From Diplosphaera chodatii (taxonomy: Eukaryota > Chlorophyta > Trebouxiophyceae > Prasiolales > Stichococcaceae): DNA of 64,000 nucleotides. The DNA lies in NCBI GenBank assembly GCA_032358165.1, contig JAALGY010000041.1:1054001-1118000 (forward strand), read 5' to 3'. A model generated the notes under the pieces. The model was not told the DNA's origin. It did no database searches and saw only the letters and a list, made by a program, of their open reading frames with translations. The position numbers and the translations under genes were made by a program. Shown piece by piece: positions 45,031 to 61,066 of this stretch; the stretch's first letter is position 1, and the number at the start of each line of letters is the position of its first letter.

Positions 45031-47933
45031 TCAGAAATCGGCTTCGCAGAACAGCTGTCCAGGCTGGGTGTCCCCTTTAGATCTCCGCATGCGCCGTACA
45101 TGCCGGCGCATCTTTTCCTTCACCTGGGTTGCCCACTGACAGAGCTTGGCTAGAGATTTCAGATGTATGGATCGTAATAGCACGGTGAAAACAGCACGAT
45201 GCTTCACCGACCTGCCGTGCAATGTCATCATCCCCTTCGTGTCCCGCAGCCAAAGCAGCATCGCCTGAGGTGCGTGCAGCAAATAGCTCCTCGCCCAGGC
45301 CGTCTGGCATATGCCCCGCCTGGCCAGCAGCATGCCAAGGACCTCAGTCCCCAGCGTTCAAGGCCCTTCACGCAACAGTTGAACGAGGCAGACAGTCGGT
45401 ACCCGACCACCACATGGTGCACATGCCTCACTGACTTTAGCACAAAGCCTGGAGCTCCTGGCGGTGGCTGAGCCAGCCGCCCGGTTGCGCTTGCGGACAG
45501 GCGTCAGCCAGCTGTCCAGGTTACCATGGGTGCCGCTGGCTGCGGACTGACAGCTGGCGGCTGGCTTGGCGGTCGCTGTTACTGCTGCCGGCTTCTTGCT
45601 TGCGGTCGCAGTTAGGCCGGCTGTCGCCTGACGGGTCCTTTTGGACATGGCCGCCTGCTCACCGACATGGCTGGCAGGTTCAAGGTAAGCAGCCTGGCTT
45701 GCCGGCAGACTGCCTGCGCTGCTTCCCGCAGGTGCTGCTGCTGTGCTGATGCCTGCAGTATCCACAGCACAGCATGCCGAGTTGGCAGCAGGGGCCTGTG
45801 GCTGCAGCGGCTGGCGCATTGGCTTTGACGCCGCCATGTGTCGTGGCACATCATCCGAGGGCAGGCTGTTTGATGGGGACAACGACCTGCCGGCTGGGCG
45901 CTGTGTGCCAGCAGGCTGTGATCCCAGCGCCACATGTGAACTAATGGGTGCAGCTGGGCCCTGTAGGTGCCTGCCAGCTGCAGCCTGGGGCAGCTGCGCA
46001 GCGTTGGCGCCTGTGGCAGGGGTGGCAGCGATACGCTTGGTGCGCCAGACGGCTGTCTGCCGCGGCGGCGGCAGCTGCTCTTGAACAGATGGTTCCTGTG
46101 CAGCTGCCACGCCGTGTGCGCTCGGTGCCTGAACTGGTGCTTCCACATGTGACCTGCTCGGAGTGGGCTGCGCCCAAGTCTGCTGGAGCTGCTGCGCCGT
46201 GAGCATGCCCTGGATGTTTGTGACTGCATCCATCAGGCCGTCGGTCTTGTTGTGCAGCTCCTGCAGGCTGCTGTTCAGCGCCTGAATCATGTCGCCCTGC
46301 TGCTGTCCCTCGTCCTGCACCTGCATGCGTCCATAAACAGTGTCACATTGCATTCGTATCAGTCACAGCACTCTGACCTGTGTCATGCCACACCCGTTGT
46401 TCATGTTGGACATGATGTCTGCTTGCTCCCATGATTGCAGGCTAGCCTTGGTGAGTGTTGCAGCCAAGCCACTGCAGGTCTCCTGCAGCTCATCAGCCTT
46501 GCTCTGCAGTGCGGCAGCTGCGGCCTTGTCAGCAGCCTGCTGCCGCATGCTGTGCAGCAGCCGCGCCGCCGTCTCTGCGGCGTGCTGCACCACATGCTGC
46601 CTTGCACGAGCGTCCAGGCCTTGTAGCATGTAGTACCCGCGGTCAGCCACTGCATGCAGGTCATCATTGCACAACACAATGGCAGGTGCTATACAGCTGA
46701 GCCTGCTGATGCAGGTAGTGCATGCACTGTGCCACCATGTACCTGATGCCCCGTCCATGTGGTCTGTTGCGGTCGCCCCCGAGTCTGGCGTGAGCCTTGG
46801 TGCAGACTGCTGACCAACAACCAGGTCGGTTGTGGCATTGCCAGCTGACGCTTGTGAGCCCATAGTGAACACACCCTGGGCGAACGAGCCCTGCTGCTCG
46901 GGCTGGAAAGCAGCCTGAGAGCATGTGATGGCATGAAGTGTCAAATGCTGTCCAGATTGGTCGTTGTCTGTGAGCAACTGCCGAGATGTCACTACCACTG
47001 TCTGACAAACCTGGTGTGGCGTGCTGGGCGGCCCATCACTGCCGGGTAGCAGCCGGCGAACACCGCGCTGTGGCTGGCGTCGGCCCTGAGATGCAAAATG
47101 CCAGGGCGAGACGGATGGTTGGCGCAGGCTGCTGGCGTGCTGCAAGGACGCTGAGCCTGTGGTCCGCCCCTGATGGAACCTGGGCGCCAGCTGCATGCAA
47201 AACCGGTAGCAGTGGTCATGCAAGTTTGCATGCACCAGGCAGTGTGCAGATCCAACACTTGTGTGCTCCCCACCGCTGGCATTTCTGACATTAGCTTGTG
47301 CACCTTTGAAGTGGCAGGGTAGGCCATGCTGCTGCTCGCTCCTGCATGCTGCTGCTGCTGCACTTGGTGGGATGCGGCTCTGGCGCTGCCTGCGGGCGAG
47401 TACGGCCTGGCGGAAGCCGCTTGCGATGATCCCAGCAGCTGCAGCTGCCCTTCGTGCAAGCTCTGTTGACTGGCTGGGAACGCCTGCTGGCTGAAGTCAA
47501 CAGCATACGGGTCCTGCGAAGCCCTGCAGGCACAGGTAGGTATCGTCAATACGAACCCTCATGGCATGCTGTGAAGTGTGCGCTTCAAGGTCCAGGCTGT
47601 GTCGGTGACACCTGAAGCTGCTGGCCAGCGACGAGTAGCCTGCCGCCATGGTCGCTCAACGTGTCATCTGTGCGTGGGCCACATCGATGATCCAACGTGC
47701 TTCGCTGACTACATGCAAGGCATCTGGTGCAAGCCCATGCATGCGAGTATACGGTGCACACGCCGACTCACGAACGAGCTGCTGAGGAGCAAGCTTGCGA
47801 CAATACGCTGACACGGTGCATGCAGTCTTGCAAGTGCACCGTGTGCATGCATGCGTATTGTGTAGCTGACAGGCGTGCGCATTGGTGTGCCGGACAACTC
47901 ATGTCGTCGCAAAACCTCTAGTTTTCCCGCCAT
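45031..47933 (-). CDS. Coiled-coil, low-complexity protein; possible PRD3/PAIR1-like
   Basis: I do not recognise this gene with confidence. Visible exons, in order, are: SQDPYAVDFSQQAFPASQQS (from about 47523), an Arg/Ser-rich exon, FQPEQQGSFAQGVFTMGSQA, and then a helical exon (ARQHVVQHAAETAARLLHSM, QSKADELQETCSGLAATLTK). Next is a heptad-like exon (DMIQALNSSLQELHNKTDGL, MDAVTNIQGML) followed by a long Ala/Gln/Pro/Ser-rich region with KKPAAVTATAKPAA and LDSWLTPVRKRN. The last exon is basic (LCQWATQVKEKMRRHVRRMR) and stops at 45031. Plant PRD3/PAIR1, a Mer2-type factor needed for meiotic breaks, has the same plan: a QQSFSQG-type motif near the N-terminus, a central coiled coil and a basic C-terminus. 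The resemblance is weak and partly compositional. The 5' end is uncertain; an ATG at 47933 (MAGKLEVLRRHELSG) and one at 47562 are candidates. Confidence 0.45.
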
Positions 47934-48228
47934 CCTTCGATGACTGCTGACTGCTCCGTCGGCACGCTTGCTTTACAGCAGAGTCATACCAGTGGGGAAC
48001 TGTTTGCACTCAAATCTGACAGGAGCACAAGAGCAGCGTGGACATGCCAAACAGGACCTGCAATGATGCAGCGCCGGACATCATGGTCTCCCTCACAGCC
48101 TGCCTGCAATCCCGCCCGTACAATCAGTATTCATACCAACTCTGTAAGAATTGAGCTCTGATGATGTGCAAATCATGGCAGTCATCACACAGTCTGGACA
48201 GATCGGATGTCCGACGAGCTCTGGCACA

Positions 48229-51350
<3,122 letters not shown>

Positions 51351-51994
51351 GATCCCCAGCCGCAACCCCCTTCCTCCTGATGATCTAGTAGCAGCACCGA
51401 AGCCCAGCGAGCGGGTGAGGCTTGGCGACCGGCAGATGTTCCTGCTGCTGCACGCAGCCAGTCACTTGGTCAGCTGGGTTGACGCCAAGTGCAGGTGTCA
51501 CGCCTACAGGTGTTGAGTGGATGGACGCGTGGTATTTCATGATTACCTGCTACCGGATATAGCCGCACAGTCTGCAAGGGCGCGCTGCGCAAACACGGCT
51601 GCCATATGCTACTGACACCTCAAGTGGCTAAGCACCGTGCGATCGCACGGTCAACACCGAGGAAAGCTGTCTTGTGTGTGATAGATGTGAAGCTCAACCT
51701 TGATGTTGATAGCAGCAGTCTGGCCGCAGGCTGCTCATTCGCAGGCGATCATGTTGCGGCATCCTGAGCGGTGGACAGATCTGCAAATTGGAATGTGGGG
51801 TCGGTACACACCCAAAGACCCAATGCTTGCATGAGCAGCACTGAAATGTGTCCAGTTGCCAAGCAACATTGCCGTGCAAGTTCTGACCTGCGGTTCACAT
51901 ATCTCTGATACATTCTCTCGACCACACCGGCCTCTGCAGGCTCGCTCCTTCAGGGCACGGTCCACGGTTTTGCTCTGCACTGCAGTGCCAGTTC
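51351..51994. promoter_or_regulatory. Divergent promoter region, PGM / mL40
   Basis: About 640 bp between head-to-head starts. No coding exon or RNA gene is evident, and no clear TATA box was found. Confidence 0.4.
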
Positions 51995-52799
51995 ATGTTG
52001 AGAAGGGGCGCTGTCGCTCTGCGATATCGCGTCCAGGCATTGGCTGCCGCAGATCAAGGTGCTCAGCTGCAAAGGTTTGCTGCAGCGGCACAGGGGGCGA
52101 AGAAGCAGAAGCTCACCACCACAAAAGGCGCAAAGCAGGCTGTCAGCGGCAAGGATGCACGGGAGGAGAGTGCCTCAGAAAAGAAGTTCAAGCTGCTGCT
52201 TGAGGTACCATCTTTTCGCATCCTCGCCATAGCAGTGCAGCGGCTGAAGCGGACTGGAATGCAATGCGCACCAAACAGGCATGGTCGTCGTGGCACAGAG
52301 CGCGTGACATCTGACCTGATGCAGTCGATCCGTGTTCTGTGCAGACGCTAGCGCCCCAGGATGTCGAGGACCTAGAGCTGTCGCCGGAGCAGCAGGCAGA
52401 GTACGAGCGGCGAGCTAAGCAGTACAGCCGTCGCAAGATGGCTGAGGAGCGCGCCTGGCAGCGCGACCTCACCCGCAGGATCAAGCTCAAGGTGCGTTGC
52501 ACCCTCCCACACTGCGCGTGCACGGGTGCTGAAGCAACCATCAGCCCGTGCCGACGCCAGCATCACTAGATCGTGTGCAGCTCAGCGTATGTTGATCGTG
52601 GATTTGGAAATGGTGATCTAGCTTACAGCGGTCGACTCACTTGCAGGAGGCGGCACTCGCAGCATTGCCAGCAACACTGCGGGAAGCTGCCGACACGCCA
52701 GACATGACGCCATTCCCGCTGGAGCGCATGGTGCCAACACATACGCCTCCTATCAAGGGCTTTGGTGATCGGGGGCGTGGTCAGAAGTCACAGCAATGA
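51995..52799 (+). CDS. MRPL40: Mitochondrial large ribosomal subunit protein mL40
   Basis: mL40 is a mitochondria-specific protein of the large ribosomal subunit. The ATG at 51995 opens a basic N-terminus, MLRRGAVALRYRVQALAAAD, typical of a mitochondrial presequence, followed by a Lys-rich stretch (KKQKLTTTKGAKQA) and EKKFKLLLE. The second exon reads LAPQDVEDLELSPEQQAEYE, then RAKQYSRRKMAEERAWQRDL. The third reads EAALAALPATLREAADTPDM, TPFPLERMVPTHTPPIKGF and a short basic tail, ending at a TGA (52797-52799). The 'TPFPLER--PTHTPPI' block matches the FPFEKEGPHYTPPI block of human MRPL40, and the preceding helix is the mL40 helix. The size, about 170 residues, fits. HCF164 converges on it 207 bp away. 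Confidence 0.8.
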
Positions 52800-53006
52800 C
52801 GCCGAACATGGCCAGAGTACATGCCCCCTGCTTGGTTTGGTCATAGGCAGCAGTACTCAACAGACAGCCCATCTACTGCTTGGGCACAGCAAGCGGCTCA
52901 GTGTCCACCAGCGTAAGAATATACAACAGTATGCCGCGGTCAATGCTGCCATGAAAGCACGGACGCTGAGGCCTCCGATGCATCAGCCCTGCCTGCCTGC
53001 TCGGCA

Positions 53007-54133
53007 TCAACCATGCGCTCTTGGCGCAGTCACACTGCGCTGCGCTTGTGCTGGCCCTGCATCCAGTGCTGTCACACCCTCGCGCACCCTGGCCCACGGC
53101 AGTGGCTGCCTGTCTGCCAGTGCTGCCACATTCTGCTCGAGCACCTGTACATGTCCATGTTGCAACGCATAGTTGTTTGTGGCAACCAAACCTGAAGTAC
53201 AACTGCTGTTGTGCACTGACGCAATGACATCCTGGCACTGATGTACAGGTCACCTGCCGTGGCACTTTACCAGCTGCTGAAGCCTGCACCTTGCCGTTGC
53301 TGTCCAGGAACACATACTGGGGTATGCCTGCAATGCCATGTCTCTGGTCAAGCCCACGAGCGTCGAAGCTTTGTCGCTCCGAACCATGCTTGCAGCACAC
53401 GGCATCAGTGTCCAATGGCGTTCTTGCGGTGACATGCACGTGAGGGCTTCAGCCCACCATTGACGCCATACTCGGCCACCTCTGGCGCCCACTTGCTGTT
53501 ATCCACATTCAACGCCACGAAGTTCACCCTGCCTCTGTAAGATTGCTCCACATCCAGTGTGTCTGGCAGCAGTTCGCGGCATACCTCACACCTGCAAGGC
53601 ATTTGTGATGAATGGAACTACGCTGCCCAAGCTGCTCGTTATGGTTCAGCAATGCAACAAGTGACTTGAAGACTGCACATCGTGCAACACAATAGAACGA
53701 CAGCATACCAGCTGGCGTAAAACTCGATCACGGACGGGCGGTTGTTTGCCAGCGCGGTGGATAGTGGCATTGCGTCCGATGCCAGTGTGTCGAACGAGAC
53801 GGCTCCTCCACCAAGCCGCGTGGCAAAGAAGAAGGCTGCCCCCACGGCGACTGCGCCTACTGCGAGGAGCGGCCCCAGGCTGGATGATGCAGTTGCCTCC
53901 GGCGCCAGCGGTATTGGTGCTCCCTCAGCGTCATCGAGTGCGGGTATGCCGTTGTCTCCAGGGTCAGCTGCGTGTGCTGTCTGCAGCTTTCTGGACTGTC
54001 TGCTTGACATGGCGCTAGGGTGCACTGTGGTGGCGGAGCTATTGTGCAATAATGCTGCATGGTGGCCCTGATGACGCACGCGAATGGTGCAGATTGAGCT
54101 TGATGCACACGATCTGCTGGCGATCTTCAACAT
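53007..54133 (-). CDS. HCF164: Thylakoid thioredoxin-like protein HCF164
   Basis: HCF164 is a thylakoid membrane thioredoxin-like protein needed to reduce apocytochromes and assemble the cytochrome b6f complex, acting with CcdA. The first exon (ATG at 54133) gives a Ser/Arg-rich transit peptide, an Asp/Glu-rich stretch, one membrane span ([20 protein letters not shown]) and [21 protein letters not shown] phase-2 intron falls inside the tryptophan codon. The next exon completes [20 protein letters not shown], with the same WCEVC redox motif as plant HCF164. [42 protein letters not shown] and [20 protein letters not shown] follow. The protein ends VTAPRAHG, like the VTDPLSHG end of the plant protein; the stop is at 53007-53009. 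The active site is intact. Confidence 0.94.
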
Positions 54134-54739
54134 CGTCCTCGTGGGTGACTGTCAATGTTGCATGGAATGTCGAAGTGCTAGCGCCAGTCCGGGGTCAATG
54201 GTTGCTGCTGCTACTACTTAGCTGCGTGCAAAGACTATCCTCTGTGAGCACGTGATGGCGGTCACATAGAGGCTGTAATGATGTAATTGCATGGGAATCT
54301 GCAACTGCAGGTGAACAACTGCTGGACAAGCAGATGAGCTGTGCGGCCATGACATAAAGATCACTAATAGCACTCCAGGAGGCAGGAGCCAGCCAGTGGA
54401 CGGCAGCTCATATGCGGGCCGAGCTCGCATAGTTTCATTACCCTGATGATAGCAGCAAGCCGGAACCCAGCACGTCGATAAACCAAAAGCGGTGTGCGTT
54501 GCCGGTAGCGCTTGCTTGCTGCGCGGCACCCGCAGCAGCGCTCAACAAACAGGACGAAACCAACACATGTCATCAACCGCTACTCTAGTATCTACTCTGC
54601 GATCCTCCCCAAAATTTTGCACGCCTATCGCTCGAGGCTTCCCAACTGATTCAGGGTCTGCATCCGCTAATCCCATGTAACCACCTCTACTGTTTACTCT
54701 ATGCGCTTGATGAAGTGCAACGCCACTGGCCGTAGTCCA
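54134..54739. other. Gene-free stretch: HCF164 5' region and ClpB 3' flank
   Basis: Both neighbours are on the minus strand, so the HCF164 promoter and the ClpB 3' end lie here. An AT-rich run occurs near 54590-54620. No exon or RNA gene is supported. Confidence 0.4.
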
Positions 54740-57700
54740 TCAGACGTCGATGGAGTCAGACACCGACACCGTTCCGAGCAGGCTGCTGTCACTGAGGCCG
54801 TGGCCCTTTGGCCGTGTACCGTGGGAAAGCACCAGCTGGTCAGCCGCGCCATCCTTTGGCGCCGTCACCAGGATCTGCATGCATACCGGGGAGGTGTCGA
54901 GAGAGTTGCAACACGCCGCAAAGGTGCTATCACTTGCACTTACAGCAGACGGTCTGCTCCGCTGTGCACATGTTGCATATGTCCGGGAGTCGCTCACCAC
55001 ATCCTCCTCCCCGAACTCGCCGCGCAGCAGCGCCTTGGCAATCGATGTCTCCTGTGCACCACAGAATCACAGATGCACACATGGCCCTTGTCAGAGTAAA
55101 TTGTGTGCAGGTGGTCCCCACTTTGTTCGTGCGATTTCGTGCAGCATGCAAGGGCGCACCAGCTGCTGTGACACGGCACGCTTCACCGGGCGTGCACCAA
55201 ACACAGGGTCAAAGCCCTGCAGGGGACCACCAACAAACACATGAACATCGTCTCATCACAGCACTTGCAGGCTGAACCCACGACCACACTGCCCGACAGC
55301 AATGCTTGCTCAGTCAAGGCACGAGGTGGACACCTTGTCTGCCAACCACTCGACTGCAGCGTCGTCCAGCTCCAGCTTGATCTTACGGGAGGCCAGGCGG
55401 TCTGCGACGCGCTTGGCCTGCAGCCGCACAATGGTGCCGATCTGCTGCCGGTCCAGACCCTGCAGAATCAACAGGCGGCCTGAGGGCACAGCCATGTGGA
55501 GGTGTGTCTTCTGGTGGGCACAGAGAGTGATTGGCATGTACATTCAGAAACCATCCACAGCATCAACTCATCTACCTGGAAGACGATGAACTCGTCGATG
55601 CGGTTCACAAACTCTGGCCTGAAGTGCGACCGAACCTGCAGCATGTGCGCAGGAGCCTCAGGCGGTGGGAGAAACCGCAGCAGAAGTGTGCAGGCACCCA
55701 TTCGAGCATTGCACTCAAGTCCGTGACAATCCACAGGATAGCAAGCCCAAGGGACATGAGGTGTGCATGGCCAGAGCACAGGCGCACAGAGTCCATGACG
55801 ACGTCCTTTACGCGCTCTGGCTCCCGGCCGCCCATCTCCAGGATGGCTTGTGACCCCATGTTGCTGTCAAGGAGAAACAGAAAAAGCATCAAACTACAAG
55901 CCTGCGAAGCGGCAGTAGTAAGCACCCAGGCATGTGCGCGGCCGCCTGGCCAAACCTGTCTGGAGGAGTCAGCCTCGCGACAGGGATGGTGTAGGCTTCT
56001 CTGCAGGTGACGCGCACCTGGTCATGATGATGATGGTGTTTTTGAAGGAGACCTTCCTGCCCTGGCTGTCTGTGACGATGCCGTCGTCCAGGATTTGCAG
56101 CAGGATATTGAACACATCTGCATGGGCCTGCAGCATTACAGGAGTGGCTTTGTGTGGCGGGAGGCCTTCTGTGAACGTCTGACTTTGGCTGAGTTGGCCT
56201 GGCGAGCACAGCATATGCACATGTACTGCTCACCTTTTCGACCTCATCAAACAGCACAACCGAGTAGGGCCGCCGCCGCACTGCCTCTGTCAGCTGCCCG
56301 CCCTCGTCATAGCCCACGTACCCTGCATGCACCAGACATCTCAGCACACCAGAGACACAAGGACGCTTATCCAAGCAGGAAGCCATAGCTCGACCCCAGA
56401 CCTCTCATTGCAATCACTGTCAACGCGCAAGAGCAACCACACCACACGAAATCTTACCTGGCGGCGCGCCGACAAGGCGGCTGACAGTGTGCTTCTCCAT
56501 GTACTCGGACATGTCGATGCGCACGATGGCGTCCTCAGTGTTGAACAGGTAGGTGGCCAGCGCCTTGGCCAGCTCCGTCTTGCCAACGCCTGTCGGCCCC
56601 AGGAACATGAAGGACGCAATTGGCCGGTTGGGGTCGCTCAGCCCGGCGCGCGATCTGCAGGCCAGTTCAGCTCATCTGATTGGTGGCATACAAAGGGTTT
56701 CTGTGACCACGCCAAAGCCGTGCAGTGGAACAACTACTCAGTGGTTCATCGGGAAATAAACAAAGCTTGCTCACCACATCCATGACAGTTATGTTGTATG
56801 GACTGCAGGTTAGCATGCATCCATCCCGCACACCTCTGGATGGCATCGGCCACTGCCTCGACTGCTTCATCCTGGCCGACGACACGCTGGTGCAGCACGT
56901 CGTTCAGGTGCAGCAGCTTTTCCCGCTCGCTGGCCACCAGCTTGCTGACGGGGATGCCGGTCCACTTGGACACGATGTCTGCGATGTCCACCTCCGTCAC
57001 CTCCTCCCGCAGCATGCGCGCGCCATCAGTCTGCAAGCAAGGGAAGGCACGCTGTTCACGATGACACAAGCACCCTTGTTCGGGCCATTGACAGTCAGCT
57101 TATGTGTGTTCACTATGCACCAAGGGGACGCTCGCAGTGCGTGGGCCGGATGCATGGCGCCACTGACAGAGCCAGCATGTCGAGGCGCACTCGCACGAGT
57201 GCGTCCACCCGCACCTGTGCCTCCAGGGCTGCCTCCGCCTCGGACAGCTGCTTCTGCAGCTGCATGAGGGTGCCGTACTTGAGCTCCGCGGCATGGTTCA
57301 GGTCGTAGTCGCGCTCTGCGTTCTGGATCTCCAGGTTCACGCGGTCCATCTCCGCCTTGATGTTCTGCAGGTGCTTCATCTCATCCCGCTCGCGCTCCCA
57401 GCTCTCGTTCAGCTCCTGCGGCAGGCACAGGGACCCGTCAGACTTCAGAGCTGGTGCGCTTGTGGGTGAATGCTGCACTTTCTGCGGGTAAGCACACTGC
57501 GAACTTTCATCGTATGGCTGGAATGTGCTCGGCCGCAGCAATGCAAACGCATGGCGCAAGCATGGCTATGGCCGTTTGGGATGGAAGCCTTGTCTATTCC
57601 CACGAGTGCAGCGAGCTACCTTCTGCTCCTCTTTGAGCTCCTTGAGCTGCTTGTCGATGCCCTTGAGCCGGGACTTTGCTGCCTTGTCTGAATCTGCGCC

Positions 57701-60284
57701 CTTGGAGAGGGAGAAGCGCTCCATCTCCAGCTGCAACACCTGCACACTCCATGACGACAAGCATGTCAGCAAGGGCAGGCGTCAGCAGAACCAGCCTGTG
57801 CACCTGACGAGTGAAGAATGCATGAGATCTTGTCCGTCAGCATTGACTGGGAGCAGACCTTCCGGTCAATCTCGTCAAGCGCGAGCGGCTTGCTGGTGAT
57901 CTCCATCTTCAGCTTGGCAGCGGACTCGTCAATGATATCGATGGCCTTGTCCGGCAGGAAGCGGTCCGCAATGTAGCGGTTGCTGAGCTCGGCAGCCTCC
58001 ACCAGCGCAGAGTCGGAGATGCGCACCCCGTGGTGCAGCTCATACCTGCACGCGTTGTACACCATTTTACTCAGCACCCCGGAATACCGCACTGCAACTG
58101 CAAGCATGGCTGCAATGTTGAACCGCACACGCCGGTACAAGGTGCATGCCGCGGGCCGACGCACCGTTCCCGCAGGCCACGCAGGATGGAGATGGTATCG
58201 ATGACATTGGGCTCTGCAACCAGGACCTGCTGAAAGCGCCGCTCGAGCGCCGGGTCCTGTGGGCACACAGTCCATCGATTGCAGGTGGTGACACATGCAC
58301 TGCTTGATTGCACATCAACTTGAAATAAGGTTGCAAACCACTTTGCGATCTACATCGCTGGAGAGCAGCACATTACCTTCTCAATGTACTTGCGAAACTC
58401 GTCAAGGGTAGTGGCACCAATGCACCTGAGCTCGCCGCGACCCAGCATTGGCTTTAGCAAGTTACCTGCAACGATAACGGTAAGCTAGCTGCTAGGTATA
58501 TGGGTTTCCTTAGAAGCGACTGCTTGAAACAGAGCAGCTAGACGGAGACGCAGCCACAAGATGCACGGTAGTGAGCAGTCAAGCCCATGCGCTACCTGCG
58601 TCCATCGAGCCCTCGGATGCTCCAGCACCCACAACCGTGTGGATCTCATCAATGAACAGGATGATGCGCCCATTGGAATCCGTGACCTCTTTGATGACAG
58701 CCTGTCGGCGCACAACTGCAGCATCTTAGTATGTCATCAATTTGAGTGTCACGTGCACAGCATACAAACAGACGAAAGACTAGGATGTAGGCATGCAAGC
58801 AGCCTGCACCCACCTTCAAGCGGTCCTCGAACTCGCCGCGGTACTTGGCGCCTGCTATGAGCGCACCCATGTCCAAGGCCCAGATGGTCTTGTCCTGCAA
58901 GGGGTGCACATCAGCACGCTGGCACTGATGATATAACAGGTTGCGTTCAAACATCACCAGCACCTGGCGGGTTCATCCACTCGGCAGCATGAACAGCCAT
59001 CAGATGTTGCCAAGAGCAGTCCATGTTCACGCAACATGTTCCGTACTCACTTGCAGAGCGTCTGGCACATCATTGTCGACAATGCGCTGGGCAAGGCCCT
59101 CCACTACGGCGGTCTTTCCAACGCCCGGCTCGCCAATCAGGCACGGGTTGTTCTTTGTGCGCCGCGACAGGATCTGGATCGCTCGCCTGTTCACACAACC
59201 AACATGCGGTCGCCCACTGCTGCAGCCACATGGTTGAGATGCCACCTGGACAGCTCTTGCGGGACACCAGCACATTTTTCTGCATAGACACATTTACTGC
59301 TAATCGAGCAGCTGCTGACCTGATCTCGTCATCTCTGCCTATCACGGGGTCCAGCTTGCCGTCGCGGGCGGCGACAGTCAGGTCGCGGCCATACCGGGAC
59401 AGAGCTTCGTATTTGCCCTCTGGGTCCTGGTCCACCACCCTGTTGCTGCCCCGCACCTGTGCAAACAGCGTCAATGTCCAGGACAGCACTTGCACCATAG
59501 GACACCTGCTGCTGCAAGGCCCTGCTTCCTGCAGCAGCTAAACGGTTGTATCCAGATGTGCGTTCCTCACCTGCTTGACAGCCTCCTGGATTTTGGCTTT
59601 GTCCAGGGCCTCCGTCGCCAGCACATTGGCACCAAACCGAGAGTCGTCCAGAAACGCCAGAAGCAGGTGCTCCACGCTGACGAAGTCGTCCTTCATCTCC
59701 TCCTTCAGCTCCTGAGACCGCCCCACCAGTGCCTCCAGGTTCCGCCCCAGAATCTGTGCAGGCCGGTAAGAACTCACGACAACAGTGTGCTGCAAAGTTG
59801 GACTGACCACTCAGCACAGCATGAAATGCCGGTGCATGTGCAGCAGTTGGTGCACAGCATACCTGCGAGGAGTCGCCGCTGACGCGTGGCTGCCGGCGAA
59901 TGAACGCCTCTGTGGCATCCAGCAGCGCTGTTGGGTTGCCCTCCGCCTTGGACACGATCTTGCGTGCCAGGCCATTGGGCTGCTCCAGCAGCGCCTTGAG
60001 CAGGTGCTCCGTCTCCACAATCTGCTGCGAATACTGCTTGGCAATATCCGGCGCCGCTGTGATGGCCTGCACAAACCCAACAGCATGCACTAGGAGCTTG
60101 GCACGTTTCAGTGGCACAGCAGCAGCACATCAGCAGACAGCAGAGCGGCACTAGGACAGGTGTCCAGATCGCCTCCCAGTGCCACTTACGCACCTGCCAT
60201 GCCTTTTCCGTGAACTCGTTCTGGCTGATGCGCTTGCCGCCGCCCCCTGAAGTGCTGGCTGCCTGCACTCGTACGCTGAGGCGC
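54740..60284 (-). CDS. CLPB: ClpB/Hsp100 protein disaggregase, probably organellar (first exon not resolved)
   Basis: ClpB is a hexameric AAA+ chaperone that pulls proteins out of aggregates with Hsp70. The first sure exon starts at 60284 with [19 protein letters not shown], the end of an organelle presequence; VRVQAA resembles a plastid cleavage site. The N domain follows ([52 protein letters not shown]). NBD1 has [26 protein letters not shown] and [20 protein letters not shown]. The ClpB middle coiled coil is present ([44 protein letters not shown]), which sets it apart from ClpC. NBD2 has [80 protein letters not shown] and [16 protein letters not shown]. It ends [20 protein letters not shown] with a stop at 54740. 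About fifteen exons. Plastid targeting (ClpB3) is likelier than mitochondrial but unproven. Confidence 0.94.
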
Positions 60285-61066
60285 CTGCACAATCAGCTTT
60301 TCTCATGTTGACCTGGTGCAGTTTACCACCTGCAGCACAAGCAGGCGAGCCATCTGCAGTGAGCAGCCTTGTGCATGCGACCTCTGATCCTGTCGACGAG
60401 CACCTGTCACTGGTGCGCTGCGATCGAGGCGCTGCACTGTGAGATGGTGCCGGCACATGGCGGCCGCCTGTCAAGCAGCCGCTCACTCCGCTGCCATGCA
60501 GTGCGCTCTGCCGTGCCTGCTGGAGCTGGCTGCATCGAGGCAGGGGCCCAGAAGTGGCTGCTGTCCTGCTCTGGCGATGTTCTACGGGCAACTTGTGCGT
60601 TTGGCCTGCAGTCATCACAACAGGCAGATCGCCATGCATGTATGCCGACTGCGCATGTACCATGTTGCACTTGGAGATTGATTTCGGGATCGCATGTGCA
60701 AGCGGATGCTTTGCGTGAATAAGCTGAAGCTCTACAACACCATGCATGTCCGACAAGCATGGATGCTCCTCTGCACACACCTGACAACAGGCTGGTCTGC
60801 ATGACTGTTTTTGTTTCGAGACACACTTTGTCGGCCTGGCTCTGCACTTGCGAATGTCACTGTGATGCTCCACCGATGCAGCCATGCATTGTGAGGTGCT
60901 GTCAACCGACATGTTTGGAAGCGTCGCGCGCTGTCCAGAACTCGCGGAACACCTGTCTCCACTCGAGTCTCCTGGCGTGACCATGCAGTACACGAGTACA
61001 GGCCATGCTTTCAGCTTGGCTTGGTCACTGTTCACAGCCGCACCGCACCTGCGCACTGACAATAGC
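60285..61066. promoter_or_regulatory. Divergent 5' region, ClpB / bL34m
   Basis: This contains the unresolved first exon of ClpB on the minus strand and both promoters. Candidate presequence frames exist, for example one starting MQTSLLSGVCRGASM on the minus strand near 60800, but phase to the 60284 acceptor could not be confirmed. No other gene is visible. Confidence 0.4.
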
